Shown one piece after another: positions 7,991 to 15,408 of a DNA stretch of 23,372 nt. How positions within the stretch are numbered: the stretch's first letter is position 1; each line of letters starts with the position of its first letter. The stretch is taken from the NCBI GenBank assembly GCA_000436795.1, contig HF993143.1:1-23372 (forward strand), given 5' to 3'. This stretch comes from Bacteroides sp. CAG:1076. GTDB lineage: Bacteria; Bacteroidota; Bacteroidia; Bacteroidales; Bacteroidaceae. The translations under genes and the position numbers were made by a program. The notes under the pieces are model-generated. The model saw only the letters and a list, made by a program, of their open reading frames with translations, had not been told where the DNA came from and did not search any database.

Positions 7991-9442
7991 ATGAAAATAT
8001 TAAAATATATCACGTTAGGAGTTGTATTGATCGGTGGTATGACATCCTGTGGTAACGATTGGCTTAATCTGGAACCATCTACTTCTATACCGACAGATAC
8101 CAGCATCAAGGTCTTGAGTGACATTGAGTTTACATTGAATGGTATCTATAGCGAAATGCAGAGTTCGGATGCATATTCTGGAAGACTGATTTATTATGGA
8201 GATGCAACGGGCGATGATATGCAGGCTGTATCTTCAACCAAGCGTTGTGCGAACTATTATCGTTTCAACTGGACAAAGGATAGTGGTCCCAGCACTCACT
8301 GGTCGGTTCTTTATTCTATTATTACCAGTTGCAATATCATCCTGAACAAGATTGATGAAGTTCCCTATGAGGAAGACGAAACAGATTATCGTAACGATTT
8401 AAAAGGACAGGCATTGGCTATCCGTGGTCTTGCTTATTTCGATTTGACCCGTATTTTTGGTTATCCTTACACCAAAGACAACGGAGCTTCATTGGGAGTA
8501 CCTATTATATTGACAGAAACCGACCGCTTCAATAAGCCGGCACGTGCTACAGTGGCAGAATGCTACGATCGTGTTGTTGATGATTTGACTAACGCTTGTC
8601 CGTTGCTGGGTGAAGAATTCAACAAAGGAAAAATCAACCGCTGGGCAGCCATGACCTTATTGAGCCGTGTTTATCTTTACATGAATAAAAATGAACTGGC
8701 TTTGGCTGCCGCCGAAGATGCAATCAAAGGTGCCGAAAGCAATGGTTATGCTTTGTGGACCAATGAAGAATATCCTACAGCTTGGAGCAACGATGCATCT
8801 GCCACTCACCCGGGAGAAGTCCTTTTTGAAATCGTAAATGAAACGACAGACAGTCCGGGTAAGGAAAGTATGGGTTATCTGAGCTCAAAAGACGGATACG
8901 ATGATATCTGTATCACGGTATCGTTTTATCATCTGCTACAACAAGATCCGGACGATGTACGTCTGAAACTGCTGATATTCGATAAGACAAAATATGCCTA
9001 CGTATACAAATACCAGCCTCAGGAAGGTGAGAATATAGAAGATGCCAATATTCCGTTGATCCGCTTGTCGGAAACCTATCTGAACGCTGCCGAAGCTGCT
9101 GTAAAGACAAATGATAACGATAAAGCTGTCGCTTACTTGAATCCGATTGTACGACGTGCTAATCCCGATAATAGTGTAGAAGGAGAAACAATTACACTGG
9201 ACCGTGTACTTACCGAACGTCGGAAGGAACTGGTGGACGAAGGTCATCGTATGTTTGATGTGATCAGAAACGGAATGACAGTACACCGTGTGGATGAAAC
9301 CGATTCTAACTTGGCAAGTACAGAGCATAATACACAGTATATGGATTATGACTGGGATTTCTACAAGATTGTTCTTCCTATTCCAAAGCATGAAATGGAT
9401 GCTAATCCGAATATGGAACAGAATCCGGGATATGGTGATTAA
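7991..9442 (+). CDS. RagB/SusD-family outer-membrane nutrient-binding lipoprotein
   Basis: SusD-like lipoproteins sit on the cell surface as a lid over the SusC barrel and capture the ligand. The 483-residue protein begins with a lipoprotein signal (V-L-I-G-G-M-T-S-C, lipidated Cys20). It then has the TPR-like helical SusD_3 region with R-G-L-A-Y-F-D-L-T-R-I-F-G-Y-P-Y, and ends with the conserved R-R-K-E-L-V-D-E-G-H-R-M-F-D-V-I-R-N-G block (about residues 409-427). It is slightly short for the family. It is cotranscribed with the frameshifted SusC (22-base gap) and ends at a strong terminator. No glycoside hydrolase, sulfatase, peptidase or dedicated regulator follows in the operon, so the ligand cannot be inferred from a standard polysaccharide-locus context. 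Confidence 0.93.
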   Translation: MKILKYITLGVVLIGGMTSCGNDWLNLEPSTSIPTDTSIKVLSDIEFTLNGIYSEMQSSDAYSGRLIYYGDATGDDMQAVSSTKRCANYYRFNWTKDSGPSTHWSVLYSIITSCNIILNKIDEVPYEEDETDYRNDLKGQALAIRGLAYFDLTRIFGYPYTKDNGASLGVPIILTETDRFNKPARATVAECYDRVVDDLTNACPLLGEEFNKGKINRWAAMTLLSRVYLYMNKNELALAAAEDAIKGAESNGYALWTNEEYPTAWSNDASATHPGEVLFEIVNETTDSPGKESMGYLSSKDGYDDICITVSFYHLLQQDPDDVRLKLLIFDKTKYAYVYKYQPQEGENIEDANIPLIRLSETYLNAAEAAVKTNDNDKAVAYLNPIVRRANPDNSVEGETITLDRVLTERRKELVDEGHRMFDVIRNGMTVHRVDETDSNLASTEHNTQYMDYDWDFYKIVLPIPKHEMDANPNMEQNPGYGD

Positions 9443-9479
9443 AACAGATTTAATCACACTATCTTAGCATAATTACCAC

Positions 9480-9530
9480 AAGGTTGTTCCTTAAAAGCTT
9501 TTTCCATACTTTTGGGGAACAACCTTTTTT
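9480..9530 (+). terminator. Terminator of the SusC/SusD operon
   Basis: The 11-bp stem AAGGTTGTTCC/GGAACAACCTT (9480-9490 with 9516-9526) is followed by a T run to 9530. The 25-base loop carries the -7 box of the next gene. Confidence 0.85.
9484..9514 (+). promoter_or_regulatory. Possible promoter of the phosphoesterase gene, nested in the terminator
   Basis: TTG at 9484-9486 lies in the left terminator arm, and TACTTTTG at 9507-9514, matching TAnnTTTG, lies in the loop, with about 20 bases between them. Transcription would begin within the right arm and give a leader of about 30 bases. Confidence 0.5.
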
Positions 9531-9549
9531 GTCTTTATAAAACAGATTC

Positions 9550-10698
9550 ATGATGAAAAAAATAAGCAGCTTTTTTTTATTTGCCTTTCTTGTCGTTTTT
9601 ACTCTGAACCTACAGGCCGGTACATGGGAGAAAAATAAGCATAAAGAAAAACATAAAGTTGAATTGACTGCCGATGGACCTTATGTCTGTTATCAGCCCG
9701 ACGGAAAAGTCAAGGTTGTCAGAGTCACAACAGAAGGTAAGATTGAAACTCAGGAATACGATACGTTGCCCGATCATTCCGTTTCGGTTGTCAGCCATGA
9801 TGGAAAACTTCAGTTTACCGTTCCGATTCATCCGGTTGAACGACCAGCCTGGAAATATGAAACGCCGGATAAAATCTTTGTAATGTCCGATCCTCATGCC
9901 AATTTGGAATGTGTTGTCAGTCTGTTGCAAGGTAACGGTGTCATCGATGATAAACTGAACTGGGCTTTTGGTCATAATCAGTTGATGATTATAGGAGATA
10001 TTTTCGACCGTGGAAAGGATGCCACTCAGATTTTCTGGCTGGTCTATAAACTGGAAGCAGAAGCAGAAAAAGCCGGGGGAAAAGTCCATTTCTTGTTGGG
10101 CAACCATGAGCCTATGGAATTGTCAAATGATTTGCGTTATGCAAAAGATAAGTATAAGGCACTGGCCGACTCACTCGGTATTGAATATGCCAGTTTGTAT
10201 GGTCCTGAAACGGAACTGGGACGATGGTTAGGAACAAGAAATACGATACAAATTATCGGGGACAATCTGTATGTTCATGCTGGATTGGGAAAAGCCTTTT
10301 ATGACCGGAACCTTACCATTCCGGAGGTAAACGAAAAGATGAGCGAGGTCTTGTTCCTGAAGAACAAAAAGCGCAAACAAGTATCTCCTTTACATGCCTT
10401 TTTGTACGGAAATGAAGGCCCTATCTGGTATAGAGGACTGGTACGTACCGACGAGAAATACAAACCTTGTACGTCTGATACGCTTCAAATGATCTTGCAG
10501 AAGTACGATGTCGACCATATCATCGTGGGACATACCATTTTTAAGGATATCTCTACATTTTATGACGGAAAGGTAATTGGTGTAAATGTCAATAATAAAG
10601 AGAACCGGAAAAAACGCCGGGGACGTGGAATATTGATCGAGCAAGGTACGTATTACATCGTAGGGGATAAAGGGAAAATGCGCAGGCTCTTCGAATAA
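9550..10698 (+). CDS. Secreted calcineurin-like metallophosphoesterase (PPP / Shewanella-like phosphatase type)
   Basis: It is predicted to hydrolyse phosphate esters with two bound metal ions, in the periplasm or outside. The 382-residue protein has a signal peptide ending near L-N-L-Q-A-G (residues 19-24), a charged Lys-rich segment, and a beta-rich region to about 105. The phosphoesterase core then follows: S-D-P-H (D114, H116), G-D-I-F-D-R-G (149-155), G-N-H-E (184-187), V-H-A-G (242-245) and V-G-H-T (326-329). The G-P-I-W-Y-R-G segment (290-296) is typical of bacterial Shewanella-like protein phosphatases. The true substrate, phosphoprotein or small phosphoester, is unknown. The gene follows the SusC/SusD operon terminator and has its own likely promoter. 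ATG 9550 and ATG 9553 are adjacent and cannot be distinguished. Confidence 0.88.
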   Translation: MMKKISSFFLFAFLVVFTLNLQAGTWEKNKHKEKHKVELTADGPYVCYQPDGKVKVVRVTTEGKIETQEYDTLPDHSVSVVSHDGKLQFTVPIHPVERPAWKYETPDKIFVMSDPHANLECVVSLLQGNGVIDDKLNWAFGHNQLMIIGDIFDRGKDATQIFWLVYKLEAEAEKAGGKVHFLLGNHEPMELSNDLRYAKDKYKALADSLGIEYASLYGPETELGRWLGTRNTIQIIGDNLYVHAGLGKAFYDRNLTIPEVNEKMSEVLFLKNKKRKQVSPLHAFLYGNEGPIWYRGLVRTDEKYKPCTSDTLQMILQKYDVDHIIVGHTIFKDISTFYDGKVIGVNVNNKENRKKRRGRGILIEQGTYYIVGDKGKMRRLFE

Positions 10699-10871
10699 TG
10701 TGACAGTTTCACATGCTTTCAGAAGAAGATAGAAAAGTTCTTTGTATCACGACTATGTATAGAGATACATTTTGTAAGATTTAGGATGTGTGAAGACTGT
10801 GAAGGGTAAAAAGGCATGGAAAATTAAGAAAAACGACGTATTTGGAGAGATTTCTCTCGATGTTTTTGGAA

Positions 10872-10905
10872 AATTTGTACAAATTCCAAAATGTTTTGTA
10901 CAAAA
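10872..10905. promoter_or_regulatory. Two palindromes with TTGTACAA core, centred 21 bp apart (candidate operator)
   Basis: AATTTGTACAAATT (10872-10885) and TTTTGTACAAAA (10894-10905) are each fully self-complementary and share the core TTTGTACAAA, apart from flanking bases. Centres are 21 bp apart, two helical turns, as expected for cooperative dimer binding. The first is further flanked by TTTTGG and CCAAAA. No adjacent start codon is obvious, so the target is unknown. Confidence 0.35.
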
Positions 10906-10958
10906 AATAATTCTCTATTCCCGATGTGCAGGCAGTAACCTGCCGGGAGTTAAACGAA

Positions 10959-11014
10959 AAGCTCGCTACGAATGATGCGGTATATTGCAGCCTGTCATCA
11001 TTCATAGCGAGCTT
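10959..11014 (-). terminator. Long terminator hairpin ending the DUF3108 operon
   Basis: A 19-base inverted repeat with one mismatch (10959-10977 with 10996-11014) has an 18-base loop. On the minus strand the stem ends in GAGCTTTTCG, 27 bases past the DUF3108 stop codon. On the plus strand it is followed by an A/T-rich but not pure T tail, so it may also stop traffic from the phosphoesterase side. Confidence 0.75.
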
Positions 11015-11040
11015 ATATTATATCCTTTCGTCTGATGGAT

Positions 11041-11847
11041 TTATTTCACGATAGAAGTGAGCGGATGTCTGTTGCCTTTGATATCGGTAAGGAATGCCTT
11101 TGCCGAACCGAAGTTCAAGTACATATCCAGTCGTACGGGCAAATGGTTACGATCGTCAGTCACATAAAAGGTGATAACTTCCTTTTCTTTGTTGTTTACA
11201 TATTCTACCAGCGAGAAAACCAGACAACGGTATGTTACTCCCTGTTCGGAGGTAAAATTTTCCTTTCCTCTATAAATCAGTGTCTGCTTTTCGACGGCAC
11301 GTCCTGTTGCCATAGAGAATAATATTTTTATTCCCGGTTTGTAGTCGGACGGGTCGTACGAACGGGCTTGCAGCAAGATACTCAGCATATCGTAGACACA
11401 TACTGGCATTTCGTCGTGTCTTTTATCGGTCTTGCCATATAAAGTACGTTGCTGGTCGACAATACATTTCCCATTCTGGTAACTAAAATGTACTTCGTCT
11501 ACCGTATAGCGTTTACCTTCTTCGGCCCCCTTTCGGAAATATAAGGGCTCCAGTTGCTTGCTGGTAATGCATGTCAACGTATCACGCATTTTAAAGAAGA
11601 AGTCTATCTTCTTGTTCGTGTACGATTGCAGATCTGTTCTCAGGCAAGGCTGTCCTTTATGAGTCGTTTCGTTGACTGTCATTTTTGCCCATCCGGCATT
11701 GATCCAGATGAACTTCCAATTAAATTTCAGTTCATAACTCAATGTTTCTCCCGGTTTAATTGCATCGTTTTCAGCTCCGCATTGTGCTTTGGCTGCCATA
11801 CCTCCCATCAGGAGGCACAGGCATAAAACTATTTTCTTTATCATCAT
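11041..11847 (-). CDS. Secreted DUF3108 family protein
   Basis: The role is not established. The 268-residue protein has a signal peptide (I-V-L-C-L-C-L-L-M-G-G-M-A-A-K-A-Q) and then the DUF3108 pattern: G-E-T-L-S-Y-E-L-K-F, a W-A-K-M strand region, K-M-R-D-T-L-T-C, Y-D-M-L-S-I-L-L, and V-T-D-D-R-N-H-L-P-V-R-L-D-M. This fold is usually a periplasmic beta-barrel or clamp-like domain in envelope proteins. It is the last gene of a three-gene operon. Its ATG overlaps the stop of the lipoprotein gene as ATGA (11844-11847), implying translational coupling. Two ATGs are adjacent (11847 and 11844); the first gives the overlap. Confidence 0.85.
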   Translation of the reverse strand: MMIKKIVLCLCLLMGGMAAKAQCGAENDAIKPGETLSYELKFNWKFIWINAGWAKMTVNETTHKGQPCLRTDLQSYTNKKIDFFFKMRDTLTCITSKQLEPLYFRKGAEEGKRYTVDEVHFSYQNGKCIVDQQRTLYGKTDKRHDEMPVCVYDMLSILLQARSYDPSDYKPGIKILFSMATGRAVEKQTLIYRGKENFTSEQGVTYRCLVFSLVEYVNNKEKEVITFYVTDDRNHLPVRLDMYLNFGSAKAFLTDIKGNRHPLTSIVK

Positions 11848-13766
11848 GACCTTCCCAGATTTTTGGCTCGTTCCTTATTTCTATCTTTTATTTTCTTGGT
11901 TTCGTCAGGTTTCTGCTTTTTAATTTCGTCCAGTTTTTGCTTGTCGAGTGGTGTAGCATGTATGTCCCATGTTTCTTCGAACTCGAAATTAGCTTTCATT
12001 TCCCATACTTTGGGAAAATAAAATACTTCCTCAGCCTGACGTTTCCCTTCATAGATTCCTGTATCCCATACGCCATTATTGTTGTCGTCGTTGAATAAAC
12101 GGATATAATACTTGGTACTCGGTTGTAGAAAATAAAAGTCGCAGGTTTTCTTCTCTGTAACAGGCTGTTGGCGAACTACTGCGTCACTGCTGTTCAACAA
12201 TTGTACGATGGCATGTGGTCCTGCACCTACGATGTTCAGATAAAGCGTTCCATAGTCTTCCAGAGTCTTGACTTTGAGTGTATTTTCTATCTTATCGGAA
12301 TACAGTCCGTAAATACCTTTAAAGCAAAGAGAATCGATTGTCATTTTATACTCTATACCCGGTTGCCAGTTTGCCAGTATTTCATAACGTCGAGGAGCAA
12401 TACTGTCTGCCTGAAAGATGAAAGGAATATCTTGCCATACCGAATCGACCATTGTGCTCATGTGAATAGCCGCCGTATCAATGCTTGCTACCGGTTCTTC
12501 AAAACTCAAGATAATATTTCTATTCAGGTCGAGCGCTGATGGAGCATCTGTATTGACAGTTAAAAATTCAGTTTCTACCGCTAATGTATCTCCTTTCCTT
12601 TCGCGCTTCTTACGTTCTTTTTCTTTTTTCTTGTTTTCTTCTTCGAGCATAGCCAGACGTCTGGCTTTTGGAATTTTGTTTATCATACGTAACGTATCGG
12701 TCTTGGGAACCAGTTGCCCCAGTGTATCTGTTGCCAGATAATCCAGTTGCAAGGTCAGCGTATCTCGCTCGCATAATGTAGTATCTTTTATCCAGTACAA
12801 GATACTGTCTTTACGTGGATTAGCTTCAACAATGAGTTCTTTCTCATCGAAATCAAGCCCCTTCAATGTTGGCAAAGTGTCCGATTTCGCACTGAAGTAA
12901 AGTGAGAACTGAGTTGTTTTCGGTCGCTCGCTTTTCATCAGATACTGAAGATCATTTTCCTCCTTAAAAGCTCTCAGAATAATGTTGTCGGGTAGAAATC
13001 TTGTATAATTGATTTGTTTGATGGTGTCGATCTTTGTTGTATCGAGTTCATTCCATACCGTGTCCTGACGTACAGCACCTTCCATACTGGGTACGACAAG
13101 AGAATCCTGAAAAGCAATGACTTCTGTTTTTGAGTCGAATAAATAATTCTGATTTCCGTCCATTAAGGCATAGATACGGTACTTGCCGGGTGCGATACCT
13201 CGGATGGTAAACTTTCCACGGCTGTCCGTGCGCGAAATACGGTCGAACGGAAGTGTGGTGAAAGCCGAATCGTTCAGGTTTTGATGCAATCCTACCTGAA
13301 TGCCTTTTATAGGCTCTAAGTCGGCTGCATTGAGTACCGTACCCGAAACCTCCATTGTGTCAATGGTGGGTCCCGTTGCAAAAGCATATGTAAATTGTCC
13401 CAGCGGATTACCCTCATTATTGTCTACGATGGCATCACCAAAATCGATGGTATATGTCATATTCTCCTGTAGTGTATCGAAGAATTCTACCAATACTCTT
13501 TTTCCGCTTGTCTTTACTTCCGGACTTTCTTTCTGTGGCGGGGAAATAATTACTTTTTCAGAAGCGTTTTCCAGCTTGATGAATTCATCGAACTCGATGG
13601 AGATTTTCTTGCGCGTATTGTTGGTCGCATTCGGTTCAGGAGTAGCACGTACGAACTTAGGCGGTTCCTCGTCGTAAGGTCCTCCGTCGGGTGATCCGGT
13701 ACTTGCACATGCATAGAATCCAATGATGACCAGCAGTATGGCTATGTATTTAGGTATGGGCTTCAT
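11844..13766 (-). CDS. Ig-like domain-containing lipoprotein
   Basis: No enzymatic function is recognised. The 640-residue protein has a lipoprotein signal with F-Y-A-C (Cys20) followed by a Gly/Pro/acid stretch. An SbsA-like Ig domain follows (about 34-131; P-P-K-F-V-R-A-T-P, N-T-R-K-K-I-S-I-E-F-D-E, Y-T-I-D-F-G-D-A-I-V-D). Next is a carboxypeptidase-regulatory-like beta-sandwich (137-215; F-T-I-R-G-I-A-P-G-K-Y-R-I-Y-A). A highly charged Lys/Glu/Arg segment (370-391) precedes a second Ig-like domain, and a C-terminal domain carries D-D-N-N-N-G-V-W-D, a loop resembling calcium-binding motifs. The tail is again Lys-rich. It is the middle gene of the GH3 operon and overlaps both neighbours by ATGA. 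Likely located at the outer membrane, possibly as a scaffold. Confidence 0.85.
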   Translation of the reverse strand: MKPIPKYIAILLVIIGFYACASTGSPDGGPYDEEPPKFVRATPEPNATNNTRKKISIEFDEFIKLENASEKVIISPPQKESPEVKTSGKRVLVEFFDTLQENMTYTIDFGDAIVDNNEGNPLGQFTYAFATGPTIDTMEVSGTVLNAADLEPIKGIQVGLHQNLNDSAFTTLPFDRISRTDSRGKFTIRGIAPGKYRIYALMDGNQNYLFDSKTEVIAFQDSLVVPSMEGAVRQDTVWNELDTTKIDTIKQINYTRFLPDNIILRAFKEENDLQYLMKSERPKTTQFSLYFSAKSDTLPTLKGLDFDEKELIVEANPRKDSILYWIKDTTLCERDTLTLQLDYLATDTLGQLVPKTDTLRMINKIPKARRLAMLEEENKKKEKERKKRERKGDTLAVETEFLTVNTDAPSALDLNRNIILSFEEPVASIDTAAIHMSTMVDSVWQDIPFIFQADSIAPRRYEILANWQPGIEYKMTIDSLCFKGIYGLYSDKIENTLKVKTLEDYGTLYLNIVGAGPHAIVQLLNSSDAVVRQQPVTEKKTCDFYFLQPSTKYYIRLFNDDNNNGVWDTGIYEGKRQAEEVFYFPKVWEMKANFEFEETWDIHATPLDKQKLDEIKKQKPDETKKIKDRNKERAKNLGRS

Positions 13767-15268
13767 ATATTTAATTTTAGCATTTCTTCTATGTAGTCAC
13801 GATTATTGCTCAGACGAGGAATTTTATGTTGTCCTCCCAGTTTTCCCTTTTGTTTCAGCCAGTCGTGGAATAAATTAGGACGTGCAACAATAATTTCCAG
13901 TTCCTGCAATGTAATGTCTTTATGTCGTTTGGCTTCGTAGTCGGAATTTATTTCCTGCAATGCTTTATCGAGTGTATGCCGGAACTTTTCCAGTGAATCG
14001 GGCATGACACTAAATTCTATCAGCCACTGATGACGGCATTTGGCATTGGCATCCATGAATACTGGTGCTGCTGAATATTCTAAAACCTGAGCGCCAGTTT
14101 CCGCACAGGCACGTGCCAGTCCCTTTTCGGCATTGTCTACCATCAACTCTTCTCCAAAGGCATTGATAAAGTGTTTGGTACGTCCGGTTATGATGAATTT
14201 GTACGGATTCTTTTGTGTGAACTTTACTGTATCACCTATGATGTATCGCCACAATCCGCAGGAAGTGCTGATAACCATTGCATAATTTTTGCCGACTTCC
14301 ACTCCGGAAAGAGGAACAATGGCTGGAGCGGGATTGTCTATTTCTTCCAATGGAATAAATTCGTAGAAGACATCATAGTCTATCATCAGCAACATGGCCG
14401 GGTCATTCAAGTCGCTTTGCAGGCCAAAGAACCCTTCACTTGCATTATATGTTTCCATATAGTGCATCTTGTCGCTCGTAATCAACTGTTTGTATTGTTC
14501 GCGGTAAGGTGTGAAGCATACGCCGCCATGGAAGAATACTTCCAAATTTGGCCATACTTCATTCAGGTGGGTTGCTCCGGTTTTTTCCAATATACGTTTG
14601 ATGACGGCAAGCATCCACGATGGGACTCCCGACAGATTGGTTACATTTTCGTGAATGGTTGTATCGGCAATACGCTCTACTTTTTCTTCAAATTCGCTCA
14701 GTAAAGCAATCTCCTTACTTGGCACACGAATAAAGTTTACCAGTGGATTGATGTTTTGTATCAGAATTGCCGATAAATCGCCTACCAGACTGTCTTTCAG
14801 ATTATAGTTCGGGCTGTGACTTCCGCCCAGAATTAGTCCCTTGCCGGAGAAAAAGTTACTTTGAGGATTGGAACGGAGATAAAGAGCTACAGCATCGGTA
14901 CCTCCCTGATAATGAATGTGGTGCAATCCGTCTTTGCTTACTGGAATAAATTTGCTCTTATCATTGGTTGTTCCTGAGGATTTGGCATACCATACTACTT
15001 GTCCAGGCCATAAAATATTTTTTTCTCCGTGACGCATACGGTCTACGTATCCTTTTATATCGTCGTATTGTTGGATAGGAACATGCTTAAAGTCGTTATA
15101 TGTGCGTATATTGGCATAATTGTATTTTGTTCCCCATTCCGTAGCAGCGGCGGTTTGTATAAGTTTCCGGAACACACGTTCCTGGATAGCCTCTGCCTGT
15201 GTCGCATACTGGTCTATTTCCTTTTGACGCGAAACAAACAGTTTCCCGATTAACTTTGTTGAAACCAT
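13763..15268 (-). CDS. GH3 family acyl-acid amido synthetase-like enzyme
   Basis: GH3 proteins are adenylate-forming enzymes; plant members join amino acids to jasmonate or auxin. Bacterial substrates are mostly unknown. The 501-residue protein keeps all three ATP/AMP motifs: S-S-G-T-T-N-D-K-S-K-F-I-P (97-109), Y-N-A-S-E-G (274-279), and the region from Y-A-M-V-I-S-T to Y-I-I-G-D-T-V-K-F (329-350). The C-terminal mobile domain follows with F-G-E-E-L-M (371-376). No signal peptide, so it is cytoplasmic. It is first in an operon with a lipoprotein and a secreted DUF3108 protein. Its TGA (13763-13765) overlaps the next ATG as ATGA. The start is chosen at ATG 15268, 34 bases from a TAACTTTG -7-like element. 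The acyl and amine substrates cannot be inferred from the sequence. Confidence 0.9.
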   Translation of the reverse strand: MVSTKLIGKLFVSRQKEIDQYATQAEAIQERVFRKLIQTAAATEWGTKYNYANIRTYNDFKHVPIQQYDDIKGYVDRMRHGEKNILWPGQVVWYAKSSGTTNDKSKFIPVSKDGLHHIHYQGGTDAVALYLRSNPQSNFFSGKGLILGGSHSPNYNLKDSLVGDLSAILIQNINPLVNFIRVPSKEIALLSEFEEKVERIADTTIHENVTNLSGVPSWMLAVIKRILEKTGATHLNEVWPNLEVFFHGGVCFTPYREQYKQLITSDKMHYMETYNASEGFFGLQSDLNDPAMLLMIDYDVFYEFIPLEEIDNPAPAIVPLSGVEVGKNYAMVISTSCGLWRYIIGDTVKFTQKNPYKFIITGRTKHFINAFGEELMVDNAEKGLARACAETGAQVLEYSAAPVFMDANAKCRHQWLIEFSVMPDSLEKFRHTLDKALQEINSDYEAKRHKDITLQELEIIVARPNLFHDWLKQKGKLGGQHKIPRLSNNRDYIEEMLKLNI

Positions 15269-15302
15269 TTACTTTTTCTTTTTTCTTATCTGTTCTTACG
15301 TG

Positions 15303-15310
15303 CAAAGTTA
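15303..15310 (-). promoter_or_regulatory. Possible -7 element of the GH3 operon
   Basis: On the minus strand this is TAACTTTG, identical to the element before the serine acetyltransferase gene. It lies 34 bases upstream of the GH3 start codon. The -33 box is unclear. Confidence 0.45.
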
Positions 15311-15374
15311 GGCGATTTCTTTTTCAATAAAAGATTTTTCCTTAGAGAAAGCACAAATCTACACTTTTTTCTTA

Positions 15375-15382
15375 TAACTTTA
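15375..15382 (+). promoter_or_regulatory. Possible -7 element of the phosphofructokinase transcript
   Basis: TAACTTTA differs from TAnnTTTG at one position and lies 26 bases upstream of the start codon. The divergent GH3 promoter is about 65 bases away. Confidence 0.35.
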
Positions 15383-15408
15383 CCACAAGTAGTGAAAATT
15401 TAAAGGTT

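Larger units (their letters stand above)
10699..11040. other. Palindrome-rich convergent intergenic region, 342 bases
   Basis: Between convergent genes lie two weak 6-bp hairpins (10698-10714 and 10755-10770, the latter followed by TTTTG and possibly ending the phosphoesterase transcript). Further on are GAGAGA-TT-TCTCTC at 10845-10858, two TTGTACAA-cored palindromes (separate entry), GGCAG/CTGCC at 10931-10944, and a long terminator hairpin near the end. A GTG-initiated 61-codon frame (10790-10975) crosses all the palindromes and is not convincing. Confidence 0.6.

Noticed and set aside
9484..9530. Riboswitch-like leader upstream of the phosphoesterase
   Set aside because: The leader would be only about 30 bases, and the structure is explained as a terminator of the previous operon.
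10790..10975. GTG-started 61-codon plus-strand frame between convergent genes
   Set aside because: It runs through several symmetric DNA elements and a terminator arm, has no recognisable domain and no good promoter; more likely a chance frame.
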